Assembly: GCA_049603715.1 (NCBI GenBank)
Contig: JBMYSW010000009.1
Span: forward strand, 1-64,000
Source: Pontibacterium sp049603715
GTDB taxonomy: Bacteria; Pseudomonadota; Gammaproteobacteria; Pseudomonadales; Balneatricaceae
Reading direction: 5' to 3'
DNA: 64,000 nt
Shown here one piece after another: positions 35,450-44,089 of this stretch. The position numbers and the translations under genes were made by a program. The stretch's first letter is position 1, and each line of letters begins with the position of its first letter. The notes below the pieces were generated by a model. The model was not told the origin of the DNA. It searched no databases and saw nothing but the letters and a program-made list of their open reading frames with translations.

Positions 35450-36479
35450 CGTGCTTAATGCTTTAGCCTACCTATACCCCAAACCGAGCGCCAGTGCGCA
35501 GATTCGTACCCAGCCTGATGACTTTTGCGTGACAGAGCAGCTCGGCTTTGCGCCCTCAGGAGAGGGGGAGCATGTCTTCTTACGAATCCAAAAAACCGGC
35601 GAAAACACTGACTGGGTGGCCAAACAGTTGGCTAAATTCGCTGATGTAAGACCGCACGATGTGGCGTATGCCGGCAAAAAAGATCGTCACGCGGTGACTG
35701 AGCAGTGGTTTAGTGTTTGGCTGCCGGGCAACCAAAGCCGTGATTGGCAAGCGTTTGAAACCGAAACGATTAAAGTGCTTGAAGTCACACGCCACAGCCG
35801 CAAACTTAAGCTAGGTGTGCTTGAGGGTAATCAGTTTCAGCTAACTTTAAGAAACGTGACTCATGCCGATGACATAATAGAGCGCGCGCCCATTGTGGCA
35901 CGAGGTGTGCCTAACTACTTTGGCCCCCAACGGTTTGGTATAAACGGCGCAAACCTTGAAAAAGGCGAGCGCCTGTTACGACAAGAGTACCGAGAAAAAA
36001 ATCGCAACAAACGTGGCCTTTACCTATCGGCAGTACGCTCACATTTGTTTAATCTGCTGATTAGTGAGCGTTTAACCCAACAAACATGGGGTCGAGTGGC
36101 CTTAGGCGATGCCTTAATGCTCGACGGTAGTCAAAGTTGCTTTGTTGTGGAAGCGAGCCGAGATGAAGCACAGCAGCGCCTTGATAAAGGCGAAGTGCAC
36201 CTCACTGGCCCTTTATGGGGGCGCGGACGCTTACTGACCCAAGGAGAAGTGGCCCAGTGGGAATCAGCGCTGTATCAGCGCCAACCGGATTTATGTGACG
36301 GCCTTGAAAAAGTGGGTATGAACCAAGAACGCCGAAGTTTGCGTTTGGTGCCCAAGGGCCTTAAAGCTGAAAAACTAGATAACGAGACGGTGCGCCTGAG
36401 CTTCTTTTTACCAGCAGGCTGCTTTGCTACCAGCGTACTAAGAGAGTTATGTGACGCATCGGATAATAACGAGAATTAA
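35436..36479 (+). CDS. truD: tRNA pseudouridine(13) synthase
   Basis: TruD makes pseudouridine 13 in tRNA-Glu. About 347 residues carry the catalytic motif YAGKKDRHAVTEQWFS (Asp about residue 86), the ligand motif GEHVFLRIQKTGENT and the family segment NYFGPQRFG. The start is uncertain because the reading frame runs into ftsB: TTG 35418, ATG 35427, ATG 35436 and GTG 35451 are all possible. I chose ATG 35436, a 14-base overlap with ftsB. It precedes surE as in the standard order. Confidence 0.93.
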   Translation: MRPVSVLNALAYLYPKPSASAQIRTQPDDFCVTEQLGFAPSGEGEHVFLRIQKTGENTDWVAKQLAKFADVRPHDVAYAGKKDRHAVTEQWFSVWLPGNQSRDWQAFETETIKVLEVTRHSRKLKLGVLEGNQFQLTLRNVTHADDIIERAPIVARGVPNYFGPQRFGINGANLEKGERLLRQEYREKNRNKRGLYLSAVRSHLFNLLISERLTQQTWGRVALGDALMLDGSQSCFVVEASRDEAQQRLDKGEVHLTGPLWGRGRLLTQGEVAQWESALYQRQPDLCDGLEKVGMNQERRSLRLVPKGLKAEKLDNETVRLSFFLPAGCFATSVLRELCDASDNNEN

Positions 36480-36485
36480 ATCACG

Positions 36486-37235
36486 ATGAATATTCTAGTA
36501 TCAAACGATGATGGTGTTTTGGCGCCCGGAATAGCGACCCTTTACAAACACCTAAGCAAAGCACACAACGTCGTAGTGATTGCCCCCGACCGCAATAAGA
36601 GCGGCGCAAGCAACGCACTGACATTAGATCGCCCATTAGAAATTCACACCCACGCCAACGGCTTTAATGGCGTAAATGGTACGCCGACAGACTGTGTGCA
36701 TTTAGGTGTGGCGGGTTTGCTCGACTTTGAGCCAGATATTGTTGTGTCCGGTATTAATGCGGGTGCCAATTTAGGCGACGATGTTTTGTACTCGGGTACC
36801 GTCGCTGCCGCGATGGAAGGGCGTCATTTGGCTTACCCGCCTATCGCCGTTTCGGCAACCAGTTACATGCCAGAGCATTTCGATACGGCCGCGCAGGTGG
36901 TGGTGAAGTTGCTCGACGAAATAGACCAGCTCAGCATTAGCCCTCGGACGGTGCTGAACGTTAATGTGCCTGATATCCCTTATGCCGAGTTAAAAGGCCA
37001 GCAAGTTACACGTTGTGGCCACCGTTCATTTGCTGGTGAACCCGAAAAATCCGTAGACCCGCGCGGAAAAGAGCGATTCTGGATTGCTGGCGTTGGCGAG
37101 GTTTTGGATAATACCCCAGGTACCGACTTTTACGCAGTTGAACATAACTATGTTTCTATTACGCCGCTGCATGCAGATATGACCCGCAGCGCTGAGTTGG
37201 ATATTTTAGAAGGATGGTTGGAGAAGCAAGTTTGA
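36486..37235 (+). CDS. surE: 5'-nucleotidase SurE
   Basis: SurE is a survival-related nucleoside monophosphate phosphatase with some polyphosphate activity. The 249 residues begin ILVSNDDGVLAPGI, with metal-binding Asp8-Asp9, and continue with APDRNKSGASNALTLD, NGTPTDCVHLG and VSGINAGANLGDDVLYSGTV. Its stop overlaps the pcm start in TTGA, which suggests coupling. Both products deal with stress and ageing damage, and rpoS is downstream. Confidence 0.96.
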   Translation: MNILVSNDDGVLAPGIATLYKHLSKAHNVVVIAPDRNKSGASNALTLDRPLEIHTHANGFNGVNGTPTDCVHLGVAGLLDFEPDIVVSGINAGANLGDDVLYSGTVAAAMEGRHLAYPPIAVSATSYMPEHFDTAAQVVVKLLDEIDQLSISPRTVLNVNVPDIPYAELKGQQVTRCGHRSFAGEPEKSVDPRGKERFWIAGVGEVLDNTPGTDFYAVEHNYVSITPLHADMTRSAELDILEGWLEKQV

Positions 37236-37897
37236 ATCAAATTAAACGGGACGGCGTTGGCATGACCTCTCGCCGCACGCGCGAGCGTCTGATTCAGCGC
37301 TTGCGTGAGCAGGGTATTAAAAACGAAAGTGTTTTAGATGTCATTGTGGATACCCCGCGCCACTGGTTTGTAGATGAGGCAATTGCTCATCGCGTCTACG
37401 AAGACACACCACTGCCCATCGGCCATAACCAGACCATTTCGCAGCCCTACACCGTGGCGCGTATGACCGAACTATTGTTGCAAGACGGCACGCCAAATCG
37501 CGTGCTTGAGGTTGGCACAGGGTCGGGTTACCAAACGGCCATTTTGGCACAAATGGTAAACGAGGTGTTCAGTGTTGAGCGCATCGAGCCTTTACAGCGA
37601 AAGGCTGCGGGTATTCTTGAAGCGCTGGGTCTTAAAAACATCCATCTAACCCACACCGATGGTGGTATGGGCTTGCCTGAGCTAGCGCCGTTTGATGCCA
37701 TCATCGTAACGGCTGCGCCAGAAGAAGTGCCCGAAAGCCTTTTAGAGCAGCTCGTGGTGGGCGGGTGCTTGGTTATTCCGGTTGGCGGCGATACTCAGCA
37801 GTTACAACGCATCGTTAAAACCGACGAATCTAGCTATCAAACTCACACACTTGAAGAAGCCAAATTTGTTCCTTTGGTGTCTGGCTTGATCAACTAA
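37232..37897 (+). CDS. pcm: Protein-L-isoaspartate O-methyltransferase
   Basis: Pcm repairs isoaspartyl residues by SAM-dependent methylation. From TTG 37232 (221 residues) the protein reads MNQIKRDGVGMTSRRTRERL. GGAGAAG is 7 bases upstream and the start overlaps the surE stop. ATG 37262 (MTSRRTRERL) is an alternative, and ATG 37214 would overlap surE by 22 bases. Motifs are ALPIGHNQTISQP-like LPIGHNQTISQPYTVARM, the SAM loop LEVGTGSGYQTAIL, and IIVTAAPEEVPESLLEQL with the late VPLVSG. Assignment is secure; only the start is open. Confidence 0.94.
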   Translation: MNQIKRDGVGMTSRRTRERLIQRLREQGIKNESVLDVIVDTPRHWFVDEAIAHRVYEDTPLPIGHNQTISQPYTVARMTELLLQDGTPNRVLEVGTGSGYQTAILAQMVNEVFSVERIEPLQRKAAGILEALGLKNIHLTHTDGGMGLPELAPFDAIIVTAAPEEVPESLLEQLVVGGCLVIPVGGDTQQLQRIVKTDESSYQTHTLEEAKFVPLVSGLIN

Positions 37898-37926
37898 AAT
37901 CGTAACGCAGTAAGGAAGGTAAATCC

Positions 37927-38865
37927 ATGCACAGTGCACGTGCGATAAAGGACTATTTAGTTATTTCACTGAAAGGCGGGTTAATGGGTGCTGCCGATGC
38001 GGTGCCCGGTGTGTCGGGCGGCACCGTCGCATTTATGACCGGTATTTACGCCGAGTTACTTGGGTCGTTAAGTAAATGTGGCCCAGAGGCCCTTAAGGTG
38101 CTCTTTAAAGAGGGTATCAAACCGGCTTGGCAGTTTATTAACGGTAACTTTTTGTTGGCGTTGTTTTCGGGTGTGTTGGTGAGTTTGGCGCTGTTCGCCC
38201 GTGGTGTTATTTATCTGCTAGAAACCTACCCAGAGCTACTTTGGTCGTGGTTTTTTGGATTGATTTTCGCCTCTAGCCTTTATATGTTGAGGCATGTGCC
38301 CGGAGGTATTCGCGCTGCGCTGCCTACCTTCGTGCTGGGCGCCGTGCTTGCGTTTTTAATTACCTCCATCGCACCCACACAGTTACCTACTTCGCCGCTG
38401 TTTGTGTTTTTAGCGGGAATGATCGCCATTTGTGCGATGATTTTACCGGGTATCTCGGGCAGTTTTTTACTGCTAATTTTAGGTATGTACGCCCCCATTA
38501 TGGGAGCTGTTAAAGCCTTTGAAGTGACCACGCTAGGTTTGTTTGCTGCGGGCTGTGCTGTGGGCTTAATGAGCTTTTCGCGGGTATTGCATTGGATGTT
38601 TGAGCGTTATCAAGCAGCTACCATGGCGTTGCTCTCAGGCTTTTTGTTAGGGTCGTTAAATAAAGTATGGCCTTGGAAGTTTACCTCGGCTTATGTGATC
38701 GACCGCCATGGTGAGCAAGTGCCCGTAGTACAGAGCAATGTTTTACCTTCTGAGTACCTAGGTTTGACGGGTAACGACCCTGTCACCTATGGTGCCATTG
38801 CATTAATGATCTTTGGTATGGCCATTATTGCTGCCTTGGCTGTGTTTGAGAGCAAAAAGCCCTAA
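37927..38865 (+). CDS. DUF368 membrane protein (PopT-type undecaprenyl phosphate translocase)
   Basis: This 312-residue polytopic membrane protein has about eight to nine hydrophobic segments. It has the two inverted-repeat signatures of DUF368: GAADAVPGVSGGTVAFMTGI near residues 21-40 and ILPGISGSFLLLILGMY near 175-190. DUF368 proteins (PopT) were recently shown to return undecaprenyl phosphate across the inner membrane, and in Vibrio cholerae the DUF368 member matters at alkaline pH. Here it lies between pcm and nlpD, a place often held by other small membrane proteins. The function is inferred by family. Confidence 0.85.
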   Translation: MHSARAIKDYLVISLKGGLMGAADAVPGVSGGTVAFMTGIYAELLGSLSKCGPEALKVLFKEGIKPAWQFINGNFLLALFSGVLVSLALFARGVIYLLETYPELLWSWFFGLIFASSLYMLRHVPGGIRAALPTFVLGAVLAFLITSIAPTQLPTSPLFVFLAGMIAICAMILPGISGSFLLLILGMYAPIMGAVKAFEVTTLGLFAAGCAVGLMSFSRVLHWMFERYQAATMALLSGFLLGSLNKVWPWKFTSAYVIDRHGEQVPVVQSNVLPSEYLGLTGNDPVTYGAIALMIFGMAIIAALAVFESKKP

Positions 38866-38888
38866 TTTGAACGACCGCAGGAGAGCGA

Positions 38889-39866
38889 ATGAGCGAGGCC
38901 TTAAAGACATGCATCGGTTTGCTTGTACTTGCCTCGCTTGCGGCCTGTTCGGTTCCGTCGGGGCGAGTCCCCATTGCCGACCAATCCCTTGCTAAACTTA
39001 GCCCCGGACAGACCTACCATGTAAGGCCTGGCGACACGCTTTACGCCATTGCCCTGGCCTATGACTTAGATTACCGCCGACTTGCCGCCGCAAATAATAT
39101 TGGTGATGACTTTGTTATTTATCCTGGGCAGCGTCTTAAACTGACCAACAGCCCAGTATCGGTGACGGCTTCATCCAGTGGCTCATCATCCAGTGAATGG
39201 ACTCAGGATAAGTCTGTGTCAAAGCAGCGCGCGCCAGTGATCGTGGTGCGCTCAGCCAATAGCGACACGCAAATTACTCGAGAGCTGTCATCGTCAAAAA
39301 GCACGCCAGTGGTAAAAAGCAGCACAGCAGCTCAAACCCGAGCGTCAAACCGCAGCCAAAGGCCAAACATAGCCTCGACAAATGTTGCGACCAAACCCGC
39401 AACTAAATCTGCTCCGAGTACTGTAACTAAAGCTAACCCCACACCGACTAAGCCAAAGTCAACGACACCTGTGAATAAAGCACCTGCGCTGGTGGCTGTT
39501 AAATGGCAGTGGCCTTCTACAGGGCCTGTGATTAAAAAATTTAATTTGAAGGGAGATATCAATAAGGGGCTTAATATAGCCGGCAATAAAGGTGATCCAG
39601 TCTTCTCGGCTGCTGACGGCACAGTGGTTTTTGTCGGCAGTGGACTTCAAGGATATGGAAACCTTGTCATTATTGATCACAATGCACGTTTTTTGAGTGC
39701 CTATGCGCATAACAGTCGCCTTTTGGTAAAGGAAAAAGCGACCGTAAAAGCGGGTCAGAAAATCGCGGAAATGGGTAGTAGCGACGCTGAGCGAGTGATG
39801 TTGCACTTTGAGATACGAAGAGATGGAATTCCTGTTAATCCTTTGCGATATCTGCCGATAAGGTAA
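38889..39866 (+). CDS. nlpD: NlpD-like lipoprotein, LysM plus degenerate LytM (M23) domain
   Basis: NlpD activates the amidase AmiC at the division septum. The 325-residue protein has lipobox SLAAC (Cys20), one LysM domain (about 42-87, YHVRPGDTLYAIALAYDLD), a long Ser/Thr/Lys/Pro-rich linker (about 90-200) and a C-terminal LytM domain (about 215-325). LytM metal ligands are mostly lost: the H-x3-D position reads KGLNIAG and the HxH motif reads MLHFE. That fits a regulator rather than an active peptidase. The following rpoS gene is probably also transcribed from a promoter inside nlpD, as in E. coli. Confidence 0.92.
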   Translation: MSEALKTCIGLLVLASLAACSVPSGRVPIADQSLAKLSPGQTYHVRPGDTLYAIALAYDLDYRRLAAANNIGDDFVIYPGQRLKLTNSPVSVTASSSGSSSSEWTQDKSVSKQRAPVIVVRSANSDTQITRELSSSKSTPVVKSSTAAQTRASNRSQRPNIASTNVATKPATKSAPSTVTKANPTPTKPKSTTPVNKAPALVAVKWQWPSTGPVIKKFNLKGDINKGLNIAGNKGDPVFSAADGTVVFVGSGLQGYGNLVIIDHNARFLSAYAHNSRLLVKEKATVKAGQKIAEMGSSDAERVMLHFEIRRDGIPVNPLRYLPIR

Positions 39867-39904
39867 ATGTACCCGGCAAATATTAACTATAGCAGGTGAA
39901 GCAA

Positions 39905-40942
39905 ATGAACGGAGCCTTAGCGATGGATAACGTAGATATGAACCCAGAGTTAGCTGCTTTGATTGACGAACAAGCGCTTGATGACAAGGACGAAGCGCTC
40001 ACTGAAGCTAACGATTCTTCCAGTAATGATGAGGACAGTGATGATGAATCACTTTTCTCGGGAGCCCGCGGTAAGGGTAGTGTTGCACACAAAGATTTAA
40101 TGAATGCAAAAAATCTGGATGCGACACAGCTCTACTTAAACGAAATTGGCTTTTCGCCACTGCTTAGCGCTGAAGAAGAAGTTTACTTCTCTCGTTTGGC
40201 GCTCAAAGGTGACGAAGCAGCGCGATCGCGAATGATTGTAAGTAACCTCCGTTTGGTGGTGAAGATTTCTCGTCGCTACATTAACCGTGGTTTGACCCTG
40301 CTAGACCTTATTGAAGAAGGTAACCTTGGTTTGATTCGCGCGGTTGAAAAGTTTGACCCCGAACGTGGTTTCCGCTTCTCTACTTACGCGACATGGTGGA
40401 TTCGACAAACCATCGAGCGTGCCATTATGAACCAAACGCGTACCATTCGTTTGCCGATTCATGTGGTAAAAGAATTAAATGTTTACCTGCGTGCCGCACG
40501 TGAACTCACTCAAAAGTTGGACCACGAGCCAACGGCAGAAGAAATTGCTGAATTGGTAGATAAGCCTGTTGAGCAAGTTGAACGCATGTTGGGCCTTAAC
40601 GAGCGTATTAGCTCGGTAGACCGCCCCATCAGCCAAGATGGCGACAAGTCTGTACTGGATACGATTCCAGATAACGAGTCATCTGACCCTGCAACACTGC
40701 TTCAAAACACCAATATCTCGGGTAATCTTGATAAGTGGATGGACGCGCTTCCTGAAAAACATTCAGAAGTGTTGGCGCGTCGCTTTGGTCTTCGTGGTTA
40801 CGAGATGAGCACCCTAGAAGAAGTGGGTGTAGAAATTGGTTTAACCCGTGAACGAGTACGTCAAATTCAGGTAGAAGCGTTGCGTAAGTTGCGTGAAATC
40901 GTTGAGAAAAACGGCCTGAGTGGCGAAGACTTGCTACGCTAA
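39905..40942 (+). CDS. rpoS: RNA polymerase sigma factor RpoS
   Basis: RpoS is the stationary-phase and general stress sigma factor. About 345 residues from ATG 39905 (AGGTG 6 bases upstream); GTG 39896 and ATG 39923 are alternatives. The N-terminal 50 residues are acidic and Ser-rich. Region 1.2/2 starts DATQLYLNEIGFSPLLSAEEE, followed by the region 2 motif GNLGLIRAVEKFDPERGFRF with STYATWWIRQTIERAI, region 3 and the region 4 helix-turn-helix LEEVGVEIGLTRERVRQIQV. The position after nlpD and before fdxA/mutS is conserved. Confidence 0.97.
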   Translation: MNGALAMDNVDMNPELAALIDEQALDDKDEALTEANDSSSNDEDSDDESLFSGARGKGSVAHKDLMNAKNLDATQLYLNEIGFSPLLSAEEEVYFSRLALKGDEAARSRMIVSNLRLVVKISRRYINRGLTLLDLIEEGNLGLIRAVEKFDPERGFRFSTYATWWIRQTIERAIMNQTRTIRLPIHVVKELNVYLRAARELTQKLDHEPTAEEIAELVDKPVEQVERMLGLNERISSVDRPISQDGDKSVLDTIPDNESSDPATLLQNTNISGNLDKWMDALPEKHSEVLARRFGLRGYEMSTLEEVGVEIGLTRERVRQIQVEALRKLREIVEKNGLSGEDLLR

Positions 40943-40978
40943 ACCCGCGAGGTTGCCGGAACTACCTCGCTAGGGTTT
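40941..40978. terminator. Bidirectional stem-loop between rpoS and fdxA
   Basis: AAACCCGCGAGGT (40941-40953) pairs with ACCTCGC-TA-GGGTTT (40964-40978), a 13-bp stem with a two-base bulge and a 10-base loop. It overlaps the ends of both convergent genes (rpoS stop 40940-40942, fdxA stop 40977-40979). There is no long T-run beyond the AAACCC/GGGTTT arms. Confidence 0.7.
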
Positions 40979-41297
40979 ATGGCTCAATAAACGCCAACTT
41001 ATCGGCGTTGTTGAGCCACGCGTCGGCGTCCGCTAAGGGCGCTTTGGCGTCGCGTATCCTCGGCCAAATTTCTGCTTTGGCCAAGTTATAAGCATACCAA
41101 TCAAAGTTTGTGCGGGTTTCGTCTTCATGGCGAATGGCTTGCGCAGGACACACAGGCTCGCAATAGCCACAGTCAATACACTCGTCAGGGTGAATGACGA
41201 GCATACTTTCCCCTTCGTAAAAACAGTCCGCAGGGCAAACGTCCACACAGTCGGTGTATTTGCAGCGAATGCACTGGTCGTCTACGAGATAGGTCAT
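40977..41297 (-). CDS. fdxA: 7Fe-8S ferredoxin FdxA
   Basis: This is a 106-residue bacterial ferredoxin with two clusters. The N-terminal region DQCIRCKYTDCVDVCPADCF supplies the 3Fe-4S ligands and the second cluster motif CIDCGYCEPVCP binds 4Fe-4S, followed by the long FdxA tail (FDWYAYNLAKAEIWPRI). The redox partner is unknown. It lies 5 bases after mutS on the minus strand, as in Pseudomonas, and converges with rpoS. Confidence 0.96.
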   Translation of the reverse strand: MTYLVDDQCIRCKYTDCVDVCPADCFYEGESMLVIHPDECIDCGYCEPVCPAQAIRHEDETRTNFDWYAYNLAKAEIWPRIRDAKAPLADADAWLNNADKLAFIEP

Positions 41298-41302
41298 GGT
41301 AC

Positions 41303-43876
41303 CTATAGCGCCCCTTTTAATTGATAAATTAAGTCCAATGCTTGCCTTGGCGTTAGGCTATCTGGGTCTGTGTCTTTAAGTTTTGCCACCACTGGGCTTT
41401 CGGGTGCTGCAAACAAGTCATTTTGAATCGGAGGTGGTGGTGCTTGAGTGTGAGCCGGTGTGTGGCTTTGCGTTTCGAGCTCGCGCAATTTGATATTGGC
41501 TTGTTCGATCACCGCCATAGGCACACCAGCGAGTTTGGCGACTTGTAAGCCATAGCTTTGGCTTGCGGGGCCTTCTTGTACTTCGTGCATAAACACAATG
41601 TGATCTTGATGCTCGACAGCGGTTAAATGCACGTTATAAACACCTGTTAGCGTGTCGCACAGCTGAGTTAGCTCAAAATAGTGGGTGGCGAACAGGGTTA
41701 AGGCACCAACTTGGTCTGCCAAAAAGTGTGCGGCACTGTAAGCCAAAGATAAGCCGTCAAAGGTACTGGTGCCTCGCCCGACCTCATCCATTAACACCAA
41801 GCTTTTTGGGCTGGCATTACGAAGAATATTCGCCGTTTCAGTCATCTCAACCATAAAGGTAGAGCGACCGCCAGCAAGGTCATCAGACGAGCCCATACGG
41901 GTAAAGATACGATCTAAGATGCCAATAGTAGCTTGCTTAGCGGGTACATAACTACCAATGTGAGCAAGCAAACAAATAAGAGCCGTTTGGCGCATATAGG
42001 TAGACTTACCACCCATGTTGGGGCCAGTAATCACGAGCATATGGCGCTGGTCGCTCAAATCAAGGTTGTTGGCAACAAACGGCGAGTCCAGCACTTCTTC
42101 GACGACTGGGTGACGGCCTCCTTCAATATCAACGGTGCGGGTGTCTACAAGTTGTGGTGAGCAGTAGTCGAGGGCGTAAGCGCGCTCAGCCAAATTACAC
42201 AGCACATCGAGCTGAGCAACGGCGCTGGCACTCATTTGTAGAGGGCCAAGTACTTCGTTGAGCTTCGCAATAAGCTGGTCATAAAGCAGTTTTTCACGCA
42301 CCAATGCGCGGCTCTTCGCCGAGAGCGCTTTATCCTCAAAGGCTTTTAGCTCGGGGGTGATAAAGCGCTCGGCATTTTTAAGCGTTTGTCGACGAACATA
42401 TTCTGCTGGAATATCAGCGGCTTCTGACTGGGCTTTGCTTAGCTCGATAAAGTAACCATGAACACGGTTGTAACCCACCTTTAGGGTACTAACACCGGTA
42501 CGCTCGCGCTCTTTGGTTTCTAGTTGAACGAGGTAGTCGCCGGCATTTTCAGACAGGGCGCGCAACTCATCTAGCTCACTGTCGTAACCGCTTTTTATGA
42601 CTCCACCGTCGCGTATGACCACCGGAGGGTTATCGATAATAGCGCGATCCAATAGGGCGCTCACATCTGGGAAAGAGCTAATGTCAGACAATAACGTTTT
42701 GAGGTGTTGGGCGTCTGTTGTTGCAAGCAGCTGCTGAATTTCAGGTAGTACCGCCAAGGATTGGCGCAAACGCTCTAGGTCTCTTGGGCGAGCCGAGCCT
42801 AGCGCCACACGAGATAGAATCCGCTCTACGTCGCCGACTTGCTTAAGTAGTTCGCCGCACTCGTCGAAGTTATGAAACTGGTGAAAGTAACGAATGCTAT
42901 CAAGTCGAGCCTCAAGCACTGTGCGTTGGCGCAGAGGGCGGTGTAGCCAACGACGCAACATGCGGCTACCCATAGGGGTTTGACAGCCATCAATGACTGA
43001 GGCAAGGGTGTTTTCTTTACCGCCAGAAAGGTTCTGGTCTAATTCTAAGTTTTTACGGGTAGCTGCATCGAGGGTGACAGCGTCGTCGCCTGTATCCACA
43101 CTAATGCCGCGAATATGAGGTAAATGGCCACGCTGAGTATCTTGCGCATATTGCAGTAGGCAGCCTGCAGCCGAAAGGGCGAGGCTAAGCTCGTCGCAGC
43201 CAAAGGCATTAAGGTTTTGCACGCTAAACTGTTTGCAAAGTAACGTTTTCGAGTGCTCTAGCTCAAACTGCCATGGTGGTAATGGGCGTAGGCCTTTTAA
43301 ACCTGTGAGAAGCTGGTTGAGTTCGCTGGCTTCGTTGTAAAGAGTTTCTGCCGGCGATAAGCGGGCAAGCTCTGCCATAAGCGCTTGTTCGCCTTTTACT
43401 TCAATTAAGTTAAAGCGACCGCCGCTAATATCGAGAATGGCGAGACCAAAGTGCTCGCCGCTTTGGTCAATGGCGACCAGTAGGTTGTCACGGCGCTCGT
43501 CCAAAAAGGCTTCATCACTCAGTGTGCCTGGCGTGACAATGCGTGAAACGGCGCGCTCGACAGGGCCTTTGCTGGTGGCTGGGTCACCAATTTGTTCACA
43601 AATAACCACCGACTCGCCCAGCTTAACTAACTTAGCGATATAGCCTTCAGCGGCATGAAAAGGCACGCCAGCCATAGGGATAGGTTCGCCACCGGATTTA
43701 CCACGTGCCGTTAAAGAAATATCGAGTAAGCGCGCTGCTTTTTTAGCATCGTCAAAAAAGAGCTCATAAAAGTCGCCCATACGATAAAAAACAAGCTGGT
43801 GTGGGTGCTCTGCTTTAATCGCGAGGTATTGCTGCATCATAGGGGTATGCTGAGGCTTGGCGGTACTTTTCGTCAC
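41303..43876 (-). CDS. mutS: DNA mismatch repair protein MutS
   Basis: MutS recognises mispairs and starts repair with MutL. The 857 residues include the mismatch-contact motif FYRMGDFYELF (about 30-40), connector, lever and clamp domains, and the C-terminal ATPase. The ATPase has Walker A GPNMGGKSTYMRQ (about 618), Walker B LVLMDEVGRGTSTFDG and the signature ATHYFELTQL. A Pro-rich linker (APPPPIQNDLF, a likely beta-clamp-binding motif) precedes the C-terminal tetramerisation helix. It is transcribed divergently from pncC. Confidence 0.97.
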   Translation of the reverse strand: MTKSTAKPQHTPMMQQYLAIKAEHPHQLVFYRMGDFYELFFDDAKKAARLLDISLTARGKSGGEPIPMAGVPFHAAEGYIAKLVKLGESVVICEQIGDPATSKGPVERAVSRIVTPGTLSDEAFLDERRDNLLVAIDQSGEHFGLAILDISGGRFNLIEVKGEQALMAELARLSPAETLYNEASELNQLLTGLKGLRPLPPWQFELEHSKTLLCKQFSVQNLNAFGCDELSLALSAAGCLLQYAQDTQRGHLPHIRGISVDTGDDAVTLDAATRKNLELDQNLSGGKENTLASVIDGCQTPMGSRMLRRWLHRPLRQRTVLEARLDSIRYFHQFHNFDECGELLKQVGDVERILSRVALGSARPRDLERLRQSLAVLPEIQQLLATTDAQHLKTLLSDISSFPDVSALLDRAIIDNPPVVIRDGGVIKSGYDSELDELRALSENAGDYLVQLETKERERTGVSTLKVGYNRVHGYFIELSKAQSEAADIPAEYVRRQTLKNAERFITPELKAFEDKALSAKSRALVREKLLYDQLIAKLNEVLGPLQMSASAVAQLDVLCNLAERAYALDYCSPQLVDTRTVDIEGGRHPVVEEVLDSPFVANNLDLSDQRHMLVITGPNMGGKSTYMRQTALICLLAHIGSYVPAKQATIGILDRIFTRMGSSDDLAGGRSTFMVEMTETANILRNASPKSLVLMDEVGRGTSTFDGLSLAYSAAHFLADQVGALTLFATHYFELTQLCDTLTGVYNVHLTAVEHQDHIVFMHEVQEGPASQSYGLQVAKLAGVPMAVIEQANIKLRELETQSHTPAHTQAPPPPIQNDLFAAPESPVVAKLKDTDPDSLTPRQALDLIYQLKGAL

Positions 43877-44089
43877 GTTTACGGCTCTAATTGGATGAAA
43901 GGTTAAGTGGTCACTGAGTTTGCTTGTTTTTTCGGCGCTTTGCCGAGTAAACAGGTCGCAAAATAGCGGGCCGTAAAGGTTAGCAAATTGGCTGGTAAAC
44001 TACCATTTTGCGTGCTTATATCCGATCTATTAGGACTTGCGTGATAAGGCCGCTATGAGTAGCAAGCAACGAATAAAATAGGATGGGTC

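Noticed and set aside
42000..43650. Plus-strand open frames within mutS
   Set aside because: Shadows of mutS; no motifs and no ribosome binding sites.
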